A stretch of DNA of 64,000 nucleotides from Vespa crabro (taxonomy: Eukaryota > Arthropoda > Insecta > Hymenoptera > Vespidae): positions 5,414,826 to 5,478,825 of the forward strand of contig NC_060971.1 in the NCBI RefSeq assembly GCF_910589235.1, given 5' to 3'. The translations under genes were made by a program, and so were the position numbers. This document shows positions 38,393-51,050 of the stretch, piece by piece (positions within the stretch are counted from its first letter, which is position 1; every line of letters begins with the position of its first letter). The notes below the pieces were generated by a model, which was given only the letters and a program-made list of their open reading frames with translations, had not been told where the DNA came from and ran no database searches.

Positions 38393-38488
38393 CCAAACAA
38401 CCAACCAACCAACCAACCAACTAACCAACCAACTAACCAACCAACTAACCAACCAACCAACCAACCAACCAATCGACCGACCGACCGA
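38393..38488. repeat. (CCAA)n array with 12-bp higher-order unit, then (CCGA)n
   Basis: CCAA units fill 38393-38472. A CTAA variant recurs at 38421, 38433 and 38445, so the amplified unit there is the 12-mer CTAACCAACCAA. The array ends in about four CCGA units. The minus strand reads Trp-Leu-Val repeats by artefact. Confidence 0.9.
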
Positions 38489-39099
38489 TCCTTCGAACAT
38501 CTTTCTTCGAACGTCGTTTAAAAACTTTTTATCGCTGCAAGTTTTTTTCTCCCTCCCTCGTTCTTTCTTTTCCTTTCTTCTTATTTTTTCTTTTTTTTAA
38601 TCTTTCTTTTTTAATTAATTATTTAATAGATCACACACTTATATAGGATCACAGAAAGCCGCTTGATTCCTTAATTTTATTTTGTTTCGAGTTAGATTGG
38701 AAGAAGGGTTGAGCGAGAATATATATATATATATATATGTAATTTTTTTTTTATATATTTAAAAAAGGAAAAAGAATATCTCGGTAGATACAAACTGTGA
38801 AAGGAAAAAAAGGAGAAAGAGAGAGAGAGAGAGAGAGAGAGAAAAGTAGGTTCGACCAAAGTTATCTTTCGATGCGTAGAATAAGTAGGAAGAGAGGGTA
38901 CTCGTTACAAACGGCCGTACTTAAAGAGCATTGTATTCTCCGATGATATACTATGGGCTGCTATGTATCACAGCCTGTAACATTACTTTCCAATAAACAT
39001 TATTTATAGGCACTTGGACAAATGCACGTTTTGTGCGACTTAACTTGAGTTATAGCGAGTACCACCTTTTCTCTCTTTATCTCTTTCTATCTCTTTCTC

Positions 39100-39102
<3 letters not shown>

Positions 39103-39158
<56 letters not shown>

Positions 39159-39164
39159 CTATCT
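39103..39164. repeat. (CT)n followed by (CTAT)n
   Basis: About 38 bp CT then six CTAT units. Confidence 0.95.
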
Positions 39165-40896
39165 TTTTCTTTCTCTCTTTTTTTTTCCAAGCAGATCTAT
39201 ATCGACAGCCGAGTATTGTCAGCTCGAACGATTCAGTATAACGCTTTTATTCTTGGCTGACGGATCGACCAAGGTTGTTAGTCGCGGACGATACAACGTA
39301 ATTCATCGTACGGGAAACGCCCAGCTCCTCGAGAGCATTCGTCAAGAATAGTAGACGTACGTACAATCCGATAATACGTCCCTTAATGATCGATGAATGA
39401 ATCGGTAATTACTCTTAAACGCGAGAATCCTTTTATATATCCTTTCATACAAGCACACCTGCTGTCCAATATCTTTTTTTATTTATTGTTATTTCTTTTT
39501 TTCTTTTATTTTCGAACCATCAAACTAGAAGACGTTGTTGCATCCTTATGATGATTCTTGCCTTTAACTGACTTTGCGAAACGAGTCGATTCGATCGATT
39601 CTTTTTTCTCGCGCGGAGATGTAAAAAGAATGTAAGGAAAAAAAGAAGTAAAGAAAAATAACAACGGCATCTAAGGAATACATATATTTGTCGAAATGTT
39701 GTTTATACTTGTTAGGGTTACTTGATTTTCCAAACAAGTGTCGTTATTTTATGTCTCACAAAGTACTATACGTAAGACAGCAGGAAGAGGTTGGTTCCGT
39801 CCAACGCAAAGTCAGTCGTACGTTTCTCGAAAGACATTTCACGGAATCCACGACAGTGTCCGTCCTCTCTTCTATTCGCGTTGGTTACGTCGACGTTGTA
39901 CAGCAGCATCGATAGCACGCTAACCTACAACCGAGATGGTTCTGTAGTCTTCTAAAGGTCTTCGTAGAGAAGTTGGAGGTAGTAGCTTGATCGACTATAT
40001 ATCGGGAGGGCGCTAACAAAGTCATCGTTCGTCGAGAGAAAACGGCGTCGCTTCCTGCTTCGTCGGTACGTTTTCAGTCCCGTATATAGGAGATAGAAGA
40101 AGAAGGTTTCTTCTCATGCGAGAAATCGATTTATTTTATTTTCCATCACGGTTACTTTCTATTTGGTTGTCCTTCGTCGAAACTCACCGTCAATAGATAT
40201 CGCGGTTCTTTGTATTTCCTAAGAAAGAACGAGAACCGTTTTGCACGATGTTTCTGGTATATTTCATTTTTAATTACTACGTTGGAGCTTTAACTACGGT
40301 AGAAAATAAAGTAGACTCTTTGATATCTTTTCGAAAATTGAAAAAACAATCTATATGGGTATCATCGCTTGTATAAGGAAAACGGGGGTAAGCGGGTTAA
40401 TGACCCGAAAGGGGCTTTTATATTAAATTTTCTTGTGTTATTAATACGCGAGATAAGTATTTTTCTGTGTGTGTGTGTGTGTGTGTGTGAACTTTTTCGT
40501 TCCTTTCTTTTTTCTTTTTCCTAATTGCTGATCTCCCTGTATCTTCTCTTGTTCTGGTTTAATCCATAAATTTGTAAAAGAACGCGTGGGTCGACAATTC
40601 TTGGGTTACACAGAGGGGTAACATACGGTTACACACCTGGACAGATACAGATGCATCCCGATTGAAATGGTACGACCACTTGGAGATATTTTCTTGGGTG
40701 ACACGAACTAGACTAGACACTTGCTACGAGTAGGTACTGCTCGTTAGTGGCTGCACGAGCTCTGACACTGTCATACCATTGACTGTATGTGTTTGCAATG
40801 TACAACGTGTTTGCATTCGATGTCAGAATCACAGAGATAATCAACTTCATTTCATTGTCATTTCTTGCTTCGTTTGTCGAACGAAAAGGAGATAGA

Positions 40897-40900
<4 letters not shown>

Positions 40901-40952
<52 letters not shown>
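40901..40952. repeat. (GA)n microsatellite, 52 bp
   Basis: Pure GA tract followed by AAAG-rich sequence. Confidence 0.95.
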
Positions 40953-40956
<4 letters not shown>

Positions 40957-42099
40957 AAAAGAAAAAATAAAAGAAAAAGGAAAAGAAAAAATGATAAAAT
41001 TCTTATTCCTTTATTTTAGTTTTTTTTTGTTCTTTCGTAAAGACGAGAAAAAAGATTTGTATTTTATTCGAGATAAATGTGTGCATACGTGTCCACATTT
41101 ATCAGGACAGGTGTCGCATTATTCCATGTGGTGGCAATTGAATCTCTTGTTACCGTGGGATTCGTCGGACTGTGTTAAGCAAAAACTTCCGGAAAAGAGT
41201 AGCGCACGCGTTAGCTTGTAATACGTACACGTTCGGTACAAGCGAAGAATTCAACTCGTATCCTTATATCTACTTAATAGTTTCCCAGCCTTGTGAATTG
41301 AACATCGTCCGATGTCGTTTCGACGTTCTTAGAGCGTGTCCTCGATGTTCGTCCTCGCAGGTGCAAGGTAATTTGTTTCGATGAGTTCGCCATAAAGAAA
41401 AAGTAAATAAAATGTATGGAGAGGTAAGAAAAGTAAGAGAGAAAAAGAAAAGAAAAATGGAAGAAGAAAAAACGAGAAAAGAAAAGGAAGATTACGGTGG
41501 AAGCGAATTTAACAGCGATTTTCGAACGAGCATCTCGCGTTCGTATTATACCGTTTTACTCGGCTTTCCCTGATTGAAATTTGCATAACTTCGGCGGTCG
41601 CTCGTCAGCATCCGCTTTACGAGCACGACTCGCGAGCCTTGGCCTCTACTTTGCATAATTTCTGCTCACGCGAGTGTGTTCGACTTTACGTTCTCGCCGC
41701 CTGATACACCGGTCGATGTCGTTTCGTTTGATCCTGCTTTTCTTTTTTTTCTCTTTTTCTTTTCTTTTCTTTCCTTTTCTCTTTCTTCTTCTTTCCTTCT
41801 TTAAAAGAGAGAGAGAGAAAGGACATCTTCAGAGATTCTTAGATATGAGAAACAAAATAGAGGTGAACATGAAATAGGAGAGATAAAGAAAGAAAATAAT
41901 AAAGGATCATATCCTTGATAATAAAATGGACAATCGTTTCTCGATCAAACTCGAAAAATATTTTTCAAATTTTGGAATATATGCATAAGTGCATACGTGC
42001 ATGCATACATTCATACATACATACATGCATATATGCATACGTACTCATTTAAGTCGGTCACGTCCAGGTGCACGCGGTTTGCGGTTTTATAGTTTTCAG

Positions 42100-42432
42100 T
42101 GTTACGCTAGTAGAACGTTCGCGTGGCACGTAGTACGAAAGCCGACACCTCAGCCGACGTTGGACATTCGCCTTCTCCTCTCTCGTTCCGTAGAACGTCG
42201 ACTTGCAACTGCAACGCCGACTGCAGCCTCGCTCGTGTCACTAGCATCTGCGGCTAGCCTTAGCAGTGGCCACTCACTTTGGTCCGATTTGGTAGACATT
42301 ACCGGTGAGGTATTTTCAATCGGGGCCTCTCGACGGAGCAAGGACACCATTAGCTTGTCACACTCGACCAAACAGGACTCGGACTTGCAATGTTTACTAT
42401 CTCTCCGTGATGCAAGCGCTGAACTTGTATAG
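42100..42432 (+). CDS. Best coding-exon candidate, product unknown
   Basis: The sequence TTTATAGTTTTCAG at 42086-42099 is a reasonable 3' splice site. From 42100 the plus frame is open for 110 codons in phase 0 to TAG at 42430-42432. It is GC-richer than its surroundings and free of simple repeats. It begins CYASRTFAWHVVRKPTPQPT, has an Ala/Ser-rich middle, and a polar Ser/Asp-rich C-terminus with HSLWSDLVDITGEV. No domain, signal peptide or membrane segment is apparent. A 5' splice site (GTGAGG at 42305) would instead give an internal exon 42100-42304 of 205 nt. The minus strand is open at 42150-42371 but lacks splice signals. It could be the C-terminal exon of a gene whose earlier exons lie far upstream; that is inference. 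Confidence 0.35.
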   Translation, partial: CYASRTFAWHVVRKPTPQPTLDIRLLLSRSVERRLATATPTAASLVSLASAASLSSGHSLWSDLVDITGEVFSIGASRRSKDTISLSHSTKQDSDLQCLLSLRDASAELV

Positions 42433-42479
42433 AGAAAGAAAAAGAGAGAGGATCCTTATTTTATATATACATGCGTATA

Positions 42480-42487
<8 letters not shown>

Positions 42488-42528
<41 letters not shown>
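42488..42528. repeat. (TA)n microsatellite
   Basis: About 41 bp of TA flanked by GT units. Confidence 0.95.
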
Positions 42529-42536
<8 letters not shown>

Positions 42537-42916
42537 ACATATCTCAATCCTTTTCATTTTCTTTGGTTATACATAACGTTGGATATTTAAGATATAGGTG
42601 CTACATAAGCAGTTAGGGAAATCAATGCAAATCAAGGACAAATTTCTATTTATCTTATTAATTAGGAAATACTGAGAATTGGAACGCGCTAATGTAAGAG
42701 ATACAGGATAATGACGTTTCTTCGTACGTAGATACGTACCTTACGTACTTACGTACATACACGGCAAACAAATTGCTCGGCATCGATACCTAATACGGTC
42801 TAACGCATATTCCAACGTTTATCCGTGTACTATCGCGAATGAATAAGAAAAAAAGAAAAAAAGAAAAAAAAAATAATAAAAGGAAAATAAAGAAAGAAAA
42901 AAGAAAAAAACTTGTT

Positions 42917-42947
42917 GGGGGTGCAGATGGGAGGGGGAGGGAAGGGG
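42917..42947 (+). other. G-quadruplex motif
   Basis: Five runs of at least three G (42917-42921, 42929-42931, 42933-42937, 42939-42941, 42944-42947) are separated by loops of 7, 1, 1 and 2 bases. This satisfies the usual G3+N1-7 definition on the plus strand. It sits between A-rich purine tracts. Confidence 0.7.
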
Positions 42948-43415
42948 AAAGAAAGAAAGAAGAGAAAAAAAGGAGAGAAAAAAGAAAAGGTTGGGATTTT
43001 AAGGCCGCACGTAACTCATACGAGAGAAAGAGATAGAGAGATAGAGAGATAGAGATAGAGACGCGTAGTTTTCCAGGCTCCGACCTCGAAGCCAAGACCG
43101 ATTATATTTTCTCTCCCGTACATTAAAGCCCGGTACTTACGCGTACCGTTATTTAGTAATGCCTCACGCTCGCGCTAGGGTTTCCAAGGAATTTTTTTCC
43201 AAAACTACGACGCGAAGATTACTGCAATCAGCCGTAAGCTATCAGTGACTTGCAGAAGAATGACGCGACCGCAGGATTAACCTGTGGACAATGTCTTCCT
43301 TCCATGCGAAAAAGCAGACTTCTTTAACTTCCTCTTATATATATATACCCTAAATCGAGTTTTGTGGCCAACATAAGAAGGGATAACATTTATCTTCCTA
43401 ATTGGGAGATACCAA

Positions 43416-43418
<3 letters not shown>

Positions 43419-43484
<66 letters not shown>
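43419..43484. repeat. (CT)n microsatellite, about 66 bp
   Basis: The longest uninterrupted CT tract in the window. Confidence 0.95.
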
Positions 43485-43489
<5 letters not shown>

Positions 43490-44370
43490 CTCTGTAAAAA
43501 AGAAAAAAAGACGTCCGTCTTCTTCCTTACGTTTTAATTATTACGACAGACCACTTGTTTCTCCTTCGATCGTTTCGATCGAGAAAGGAAGCTTAGAGAA
43601 AACCGCGAATGCACGTAACCGTGCTTAGGATAATCGATGAACGCTACTTCGTACTTTCCTCTTTAGGCAAAAGTTCTTCGTAGAAGACGTGTTCATCAAC
43701 CTTTAGGGTCAGTGGAACGGGCCAATATACAGACACGATAAAAGACTTATGCCACTTTCTCGTGACCTTATGTGACATGCATTAGAGGACATGCATATAT
43801 ACTTATCGATCTTTTATCATATCGAGATTAAATTAATTCGAACGTATAGTGATATTTAATCGCCTTGAAGAATCGATTGTGAATTATAATTAAACTTAGT
43901 TATTTATATTATTTAATTATTCTTGCTCGAGAATATTTCAAACGGAACGAAATGTTACGTTTTAATTTGCAATGCGGAAGAACGTTTGTAATTGAAATTT
44001 TATTTAATTCAATGAAGGACAGGTATTATTTTCTTTTCTCGATGAAAAAATGATCGCGTCTTTCTTATTAACTATCATCTTCTCCGAGAAGCAAATTTGC
44101 GGAAATGCTTTCGTCCTTCGCGAGCCACGATTATTCTTGTTAACTTTTATCATATATCGTGCTTGGCATCGAGTTGTAGACAAAGTAATACTACGATCAT
44201 AGATCAGATAGATATACGGGTAATAGTGTCGTTGATATCCAAGGATTAAACACATATCCTTCTATATACAATAAAACAATAATTATTCTACCTAATCGAA
44301 CAAAGACTTTATCGATCGATAAAAGAGAGAAAAAGAAGGGGAAAAGATAGATGGATAGATAGATAGATAA

Positions 44371-44371
<1 letters not shown>

Positions 44372-44411
<40 letters not shown>
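44372..44411. repeat. (TA)n microsatellite
   Basis: About 40 bp of TA following GATA units. Confidence 0.95.
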
Positions 44412-44417
<6 letters not shown>

Positions 44418-44730
44418 GACATACATACATATATACATAGATCGTGTTACGGAATCCTCGAAAGCCTCGCTCTCGCTAATCGATTCCGACGTAGTTCTCG
44501 CATTACTCTCAGCTCGAGAGTCGTTCGTTTAAATGGCCATTTTCGGTGGAATCGATCGTCGAATTTAAATTACTAATTAGTCTGGCACGTACACCGGGTG
44601 GATTAGCCAGTCCGAAGGATATAGCGCCTATGTAAAGTTACGTATAGGAACGTTCACGTTAAGCGATGCACGCGTCCAAGTGAGAGAAAGAGAGAGGGGG
44701 CAGGGGAGAGAAAGATATATATATATATAT

Positions 44731-44766
<36 letters not shown>

Positions 44767-45321
44767 TCAGTAGGGGGTCAACGTGTAAACCGGCGACGTA
44801 AAGTTGCACCACATTAGTCCAGCGGTATATTTACGGCTATGTAAACCGTACGTGGGGGCTCTCCCATTGGCATTAGCCGGGCCAACATAAGCGCGTACAC
44901 GATACGTATATGGCGAGCAATTCGCACCGTTAACTACCGTCCATTGCTACGGTGTTTTGCTCGTGCATCCTCCAATGTTGTACCTTCTTCTAACTCCTTC
45001 TTCCTTCGTAGGAACTAGCCTCGATTCGAGCTCCATTGTCCCAAAATTAGCACGATAAAATCGTACGCGTTCAACGTAAATGTATATATTAAAAAAGGAA
45101 ATAGATAATTTTGTAATATAATAATTTTTGTAACTATCTCTCTCTCTCTTTCTGTTTTTTACGTAATAGTTCCGTTAGGAAAAAAAGGAACAAAAAAAGA
45201 AAAAAAGAAAAAGAAAAAAAAGGAAAAAAATTGTCTAGTTTCTTTCTAGATGTAATATTAATGTATTTCTCATAAAAGGAAATAGACATTAGTATCGGTT
45301 GTGTTGAAAATGATATGAAAC

Positions 45322-45636
45322 ATGAACGTTCATCGAGTAGGTATAAGTTATTGGAATTTTGTACGATCGATCAAAGTGGAAAGCATACGGGAAGGTAAAG
45401 GTGTTTTATATGTTGGAGAAGGAACGAAGGTGACAGGCGTGGCCTTGGACATCCGCCGTTACGGCTACACCATAAACGATTCTCCGCGGAAAAGGAATAA
45501 GGAAAGGACGAGAAAGAGTTACGAGGGATATATCGGCTGTACGACGACAAGGACAATACGGTGCGTGTACACCACCGAACTAATTGCGAATCCCACGCTA
45601 TGTTTCTCTTTTTTTTTTGCTTCGTCGATACTTTAG
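45322..45636 (+). other. ATG-initiated open frame of 104 codons, probably chance
   Basis: The first 93 codons are not low complexity (starts MNVHRVGISYWNFVRSIKVE) and the last dozen read through a T run. There is no pyrimidine-rich acceptor before the ATG and no promoter signal. The minus strand is also open over part of it. GTAAAG at about 45396 could act as a 5' splice site. No family is recognised. It may be a chance frame or part of a non-coding RNA. Confidence 0.15.
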
Positions 45637-45926
45637 AACCCTCGTTCTGTGATCCTCGTTTTTAGAATTTCATGGGAAAAACCTTCGATGCATTCTTTCC
45701 TTTTTTTTCTTTATTTTCCTTTTTTTTTTTTTTATTTATTTCTCGTTAAAAGAGAGAGAGAGAGAGATTCTTATGCGAGAATTTCAGATTGGCATTTCGA
45801 ACGTATCTTACGTAACTGTTTTAACGGGATACCTCGTATATTCATACGACGATTTGAATAGAATTAATTGACATTAACGATACTAATTAAAAACTATTAA
45901 CGATATTAATTAAAAACCGATACGAT

Positions 45927-45928
<2 letters not shown>

Positions 45929-45975
<47 letters not shown>
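45929..45975. repeat. (TA)n microsatellite
   Basis: About 47 bp of TA. Confidence 0.95.
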
Positions 45976-45976
<1 letters not shown>

Positions 45977-47250
45977 GCAGGACGTTTTTATTCAACGTTT
46001 AATTCTTCTTGATCGAATAATAAAAAGAGTAAGAAAAAAAAAACAAGAGTAGAAGAAGTAAAGTAAAACCCAACGTAAAGCAAATAAATAATATTTTTTT
46101 GATCGGCATTGATCTCGTTGCGGAAAGAGGATAAGAAGTCTCGCTTAAATTGCACTTGTAATTAATCTGACAGAGAGAGAGAGAGAGAGAGAGAATCCAT
46201 ACAAGGATTGGCACATCTCGTTCTCGGCTATCGACCTTCTTCAAGGTCACATTAACGAATTCAACCGTGTATTTTTCGCATTAGTAAGATCCTCAATCGT
46301 TCGGTGAATTTTATTCGTTTAGAAAATAACCAGGGAATTTAGCAAAGCTACAGCTCGTTAGGAAACACCTGTCCAATGCCATTTATTTCATTCCCATATA
46401 ATCCGGGCATTGTTAAATAAAACGTATCGTGGATCATCGTGGATTCTCGAAGCCTCGAGGATAACTTCAACGACGATTGAGAAAGGACGGACGAACGGAA
46501 AAAGGGATAGTAAGGAGGAAAGAAAGAGTATAAAAGAAAGAAAGAGAAGAGAAGAGAAGAGGAAAAAAAATGGAAAAAAGACAAAAAAGGAATAAAAAAT
46601 AAAAAGGATAGGACAAGAGCCGTTATCGTTGAAGTCTTTCATGCTCATTACTCGCAGTGAGTCTGAATTCTGAAAGAGCTTCTCTTTCGAAGATATTCAT
46701 ATATAGAAAAGAGATGGACAGAACGTCTTCTTGCGTCGTAGGTACCATTCGGTTGCGTATATTTATCTATTAGAAGAAAAAAGAAGAAGAAGAAAAAGAA
46801 AAGGAAGAAGAAGAGGAAGAAAAGGAAGAAATAGAAGAAAGAAAAGGAAGAGAGAGAGAGAGTACGGGGGGGAGAGAAAGAGAGACACAGAGTATGAGCG
46901 TGGACGATTAGTCGATTTACGGTCATTCTATAAGTATAATTATCGTCCTATTAAAAGCACCAGTTGCGACCCTACCGAGCTGTAATTACCGCGACGCGGT
47001 GTCTCTTGTTGGTACACGTAAGAGTTTTAACGGTCGCCGTGAGACTCGAAATATATCGGGTGGGTGGTGCATAATTAAGACCCGGTACACCGTACGAATC
47101 GACTTTGCACTGCACGAAACATCTTTCTTTCTCTCTTTCTCTCTCTCTTCCTTACTTTATTTCTTTAACCAGTCTTCTTATTCCTTGAATTACGTATTCC
47201 TCGGATATACTCTTTCATAATCTCCTTCTCTACGTGGATAATACTAGGAC

Positions 47251-47289
<39 letters not shown>

Positions 47290-47673
47290 AGAAAATCAAA
47301 GCCTTCTTAAAGTACGATATACTTAACTTTAACTCTTCTATACTCCTTTTTATTTATTATTTTTGATTTTTCTTTCATTTTTCTTTCTTCTTTTTTCTTT
47401 TTTTTTCTTTTTTTTTTGTAAAATCAAATACGGACGGATTTTCATCCGCAAAAAATGCGCAAAAAGAGAGAGAGAGAGAGAGAGAGAAAGAAAATGATTG
47501 TCGCGCGATCAAGTACGAGCCATTGATCGAACCATAAACGAAATTACCCGGCGCTTCGACCATTATCCTATAAAGTCCTGTAGCTAAGAGTCGTTAAAAA
47601 ATTTTATTGAGCTATTAAATCCTTAACGGTTCGTTAACAGTCGCACGGTATTGTTCTGCGTTCCTCGTAACCC

Positions 47674-47682
47674 TAGAGAGAG

Positions 47683-47743
<61 letters not shown>

Positions 47744-47748
47744 GAGAT
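47674..47748. repeat. (GA)n tract, interrupted
   Basis: About 75 bp of GA with GATA and GGGA interruptions. Confidence 0.95.
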
Positions 47749-48075
47749 CTGGAACGTTTAGTTCTATAGGCTTTGCTCTTTTACGTACAACGATAATTTC
47801 TCTAATCGATGCGAGAAAATCTTTAGTGAATGTAATCGATCGATTATAGAAGATATAGAGAATAGAATTATCATTATTCATTTATCTTTTTCCCATCGAT
47901 CGAAATAAATCTTAATAACTTGCTTTTATTATCCTTTGTTTCTATAATAAAATTGTATTGGCAAATAATTAATCGGTCGTTAATAAAACAAATTTGAACG
48001 ATAAAATTCGTCGATGTTACTTAGTTGCTTCGACGTTCATTTTTTTTTTTAATGACAGAACAATCGTGCGTACAA

Positions 48076-48107
48076 GTGCACGCGCGCGTGTATGTGTGTG
48101 TATATGT
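48076..48107. repeat. 32-bp alternating purine-pyrimidine tract
   Basis: Mixed GT, CG, CA and TA dinucleotides give strict purine-pyrimidine alternation with a CG core at 48081-48088. It is the second Z-DNA candidate after 13236. Confidence 0.7.
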
Positions 48108-48362
48108 TGGTGGTATGTGTATACGCGAAGGAAAGTAACAAAACAAAAGAGATAACGAAAGGAAAGAAAAAAAGAAGGAAGAAAAAAAGAAAAAGAGAAA
48201 TATTGGAGGGTGATGGTGAGGGCAAAAGGAGCGGAACGCAACGGCCAGGGCGTGATTCGAGATCATCTCCGTGATTTACGGTGGGAAGACGAGACTCTGA
48301 GACACGGTCTCTTGCCTCTAAACGAGAGCACGTTTTTAAGCACGCGAAAGAGAGTGAGAGAG

Positions 48363-48397
<35 letters not shown>

Positions 48398-48689
48398 ATG
48401 GCCGTCTAGGCGTTCGTGGGCGTACGCGGCCAAGTCGCGACCTCGATCGTAGCTCCACTTTTTTGCTAGTCTACCGTTCTCATGCTGCAATGTCCAATGT
48501 TGTAAAAATCCCGTTACAACATCCTATAAATTACTTAAAGTTCCCACAGCTCTTCCCCTCCTTTATCTCTCTCTCTCTCTCTCCTCTCTCTTTTTATCTC
48601 TCTCTTACTCGTTTTTATCTCTTTCTTTCTCTCTCTCTCTCTCTCTCTTTCTTTTTAATTATCTCTTTCTCTGTCTTTCTTTTTATTTA

Positions 48690-48725
<36 letters not shown>

Positions 48726-51002
48726 CCTTTATTTATCCCATTCTCTTTCTCTCTCTTTTTCTCTCCATCTTTCTCTATTATTCCCTTTTTCTTTCTCTCT
48801 GTTCTTCCTCTTAACTTCCGAAGGACGATCTTGAAATTACCAAAGACCGATCGAGATTTCTTTTTTCCAAGAAACGTATTACGCGTTCTTGGCACGACTC
48901 GTTCATTAATTCTCCGTGCGCGCGCGTTCGTTCTTGTCTCGTTCGTGTAAAGCGATCGATCTCCTCGAGGCGGTGCTTTGGAAAGCGTAAACATCTTAGG
49001 CTATCTTATACGATTGCAACGAGAAGGAGGAGGAAGAGATGGAGAAGGAGAAGAAGGAGGAGTAGAAACAGGAGGAAGAGGAGGAGAAGGATGAGGAGTG
49101 GATGGAGAACGCGTGCAACAGCGATTACTCCTTCCTCGAATTGGCCGTAACATCGTGTAAGTACGCATCGATAAATGATTAAAAAAAAGAAAAAAAAAAA
49201 AAAGAAAGAAAGAGAAAAAAGAAAAAGCAAAAAGGAAAAGAAAAAAGAAAAAAGAAAAGGTAAATGGGTTAGTCGGGGAAGGGCTTTTCAAGAAGCACGC
49301 GTGTCGTAAGCGTAATTTAAGGTTCCTCGGCAATCACGATCGAAAAAGAAGACTCGCATTGCACACTCGTTCGAAAATTGTCTGCTCCTTTCCTTCTTTT
49401 CTTTACTTTTCTTTTCTTTCCTTCCTACCTTCCTTCCTTTCTTCCTTCTTTCTCTTTTTCCTTTTTCATTCTTTTTTCTTCCACGAGAACGAACCCTTCC
49501 ACCCGAACACAGCAGCTGCGCGCACTGTGTCAATGTGGAAAAAGTGCATGGAACGCGTCTAAGGGTTGTGGAAGGACAAAGAGAAAGATAGAAAAGGGAG
49601 AAAGAGAGCAAGAAACATCGTCAGAGGGCGACGGAGAGTAGTAATCTGATCAAAGAGAACATTTGTATGGTATGTCGTGTAGCTAAGTGACCTTCTCGTG
49701 AGACTGGCTATGCCATTTAACTTGGAGTCTTCATCGATTAAGTCTAAGATAGTTCATCTATTCCCTTCATTAACGCTACCTTCGAACGATTGCAGAGATA
49801 ACGAGCAAATTTTTAAAGAGCTTTAAAAGAGCTCCTATGATGAGGAGACAACGAGGTAAATAAAAAGAGAAATAAAAAGGAGAAAAAAAGAACAGGAAAA
49901 AAATAAAAGAAAAGAAGGAAAAAAGAGTTCGCGATTGGTAAGAACGCGGTGTAGACGGGAACGAGAACCGGGCGCCTCTTTTACCAAGGACGAAAGGAAG
50001 GCAGGACAAGCAACCTGCACTTTACTTAAGGAGAGAGCCCGAACTCGTCGTCGTAATTTAGTCGCACGGAGATCCTCGTGTTGCGGGTACTGCGGAAGGT
50101 AGGCACGCCTACGTGTAACGCAGGATTTATCGTGTTTTTCGTATCCGGGTAGTTGGAACAGGTCGTTCGAGGACGACCATGAGAGGGGAACCTGAGGAAC
50201 GGCCGGATGAGGGAACTCCGTCGTTCGTGGCTCACCGAAATTACAAATACTTCTCGTGGACTTGCTTATTTCTTCTCTCTCTCTCTCTTTCTCTCTTTTA
50301 CATTCCTTTTTCTTTTTCTTATTTCTTCTTATGCACGTGGACAGTACGTTTACGTATAGATTTTCAATAATTTTTCCTGCAATAATTATTTCCTTTATTT
50401 TTACAATTCATTTTGATGTTATAATTAATTAAGATCTTAATTCGATTGTAAGGAATAAAAATAGCTCGTACGAATGGAAATTTTTGGATTGGAAAGAAAT
50501 AAAAAAAGAAAGGAATTTCTTTTAACCGTAGAAGTTACTTAGAAACATATATCGAAATTTACTTCGTACTCACGTTCTTGTCAAGTAGAAGAAGAAGAAG
50601 AAGAAGAAGAAAAAGCGTCGAAGGGCGAGCGAGCAGTATGGTAAGCGCGCGGAAACACGTGCTGCCCTTAAATGGAACTCCACGAGTACTCTTCTTTCGC
50701 TCTCTCTCCCTCTCTCGTTGGACTCGTATATCTCCCGTTTACGCGACATCGGAATTTTTCAGTTTTATCGAATTACCTAGGCATTACCGACCTAATGAAA
50801 GCAATCCAATGGAGCTCGCATCTCGTCTCAACCACTTTGTACTTCTCCGATGAATGCCGACACAGAATCCGGCACGTTTACGTACATATAAAGATACATA
50901 TATGCTATATATATGTATATATATATATATATATATGTTACACAGTCGTGTCGAGAGGAAACACACAACTTAGTAGAAGTTGTCTTGACAAGACACACAT
51001 GA

Positions 51003-51050
51003 GAGAGAGAGAGAGAGAGAGAGGGAGGGAGGGAGGGAGGGAGGGAGAGA
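51003..51050. repeat. (GA)n followed by (GGGA)n
   Basis: About 20 bp GA then six GGG runs at 4-bp spacing (51023-51045). The GGGA part is a perfect plus-strand G-quadruplex motif with single-base loops. Confidence 0.9.

Larger units (their letters stand above)
35606..42099. other. Long non-coding stretch
   Basis: No supported gene. Repeats include GATA/GGTA 36363-36455, CA near 37129-37149 and 37602-37629, CCAA/CCGA 38393-38488, CT/CTAT 39103-39164, GT near 40468-40488 and GA 40901-40952. The segment 37000-37650 is AT-rich and nearly unique. The segments 39250-39400, 39700-40080 and 40560-40800 are unique. The open frames at 39688-39915 and 39738-39923 overlap each other and lack splice signals. 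Confidence 0.55.

Noticed and set aside
38393..38488. Possible CRISPR-like regular repeats
   Set aside because: A 4-bp microsatellite with a 12-bp higher-order unit and no spacers. No cas-like gene; the window is eukaryotic.
39973..39990. let-7-like word GGAGGTAGTAGCTTGA
   Set aside because: It contains a let-7-type seed, but no complementary arm lies within hairpin distance on either side.
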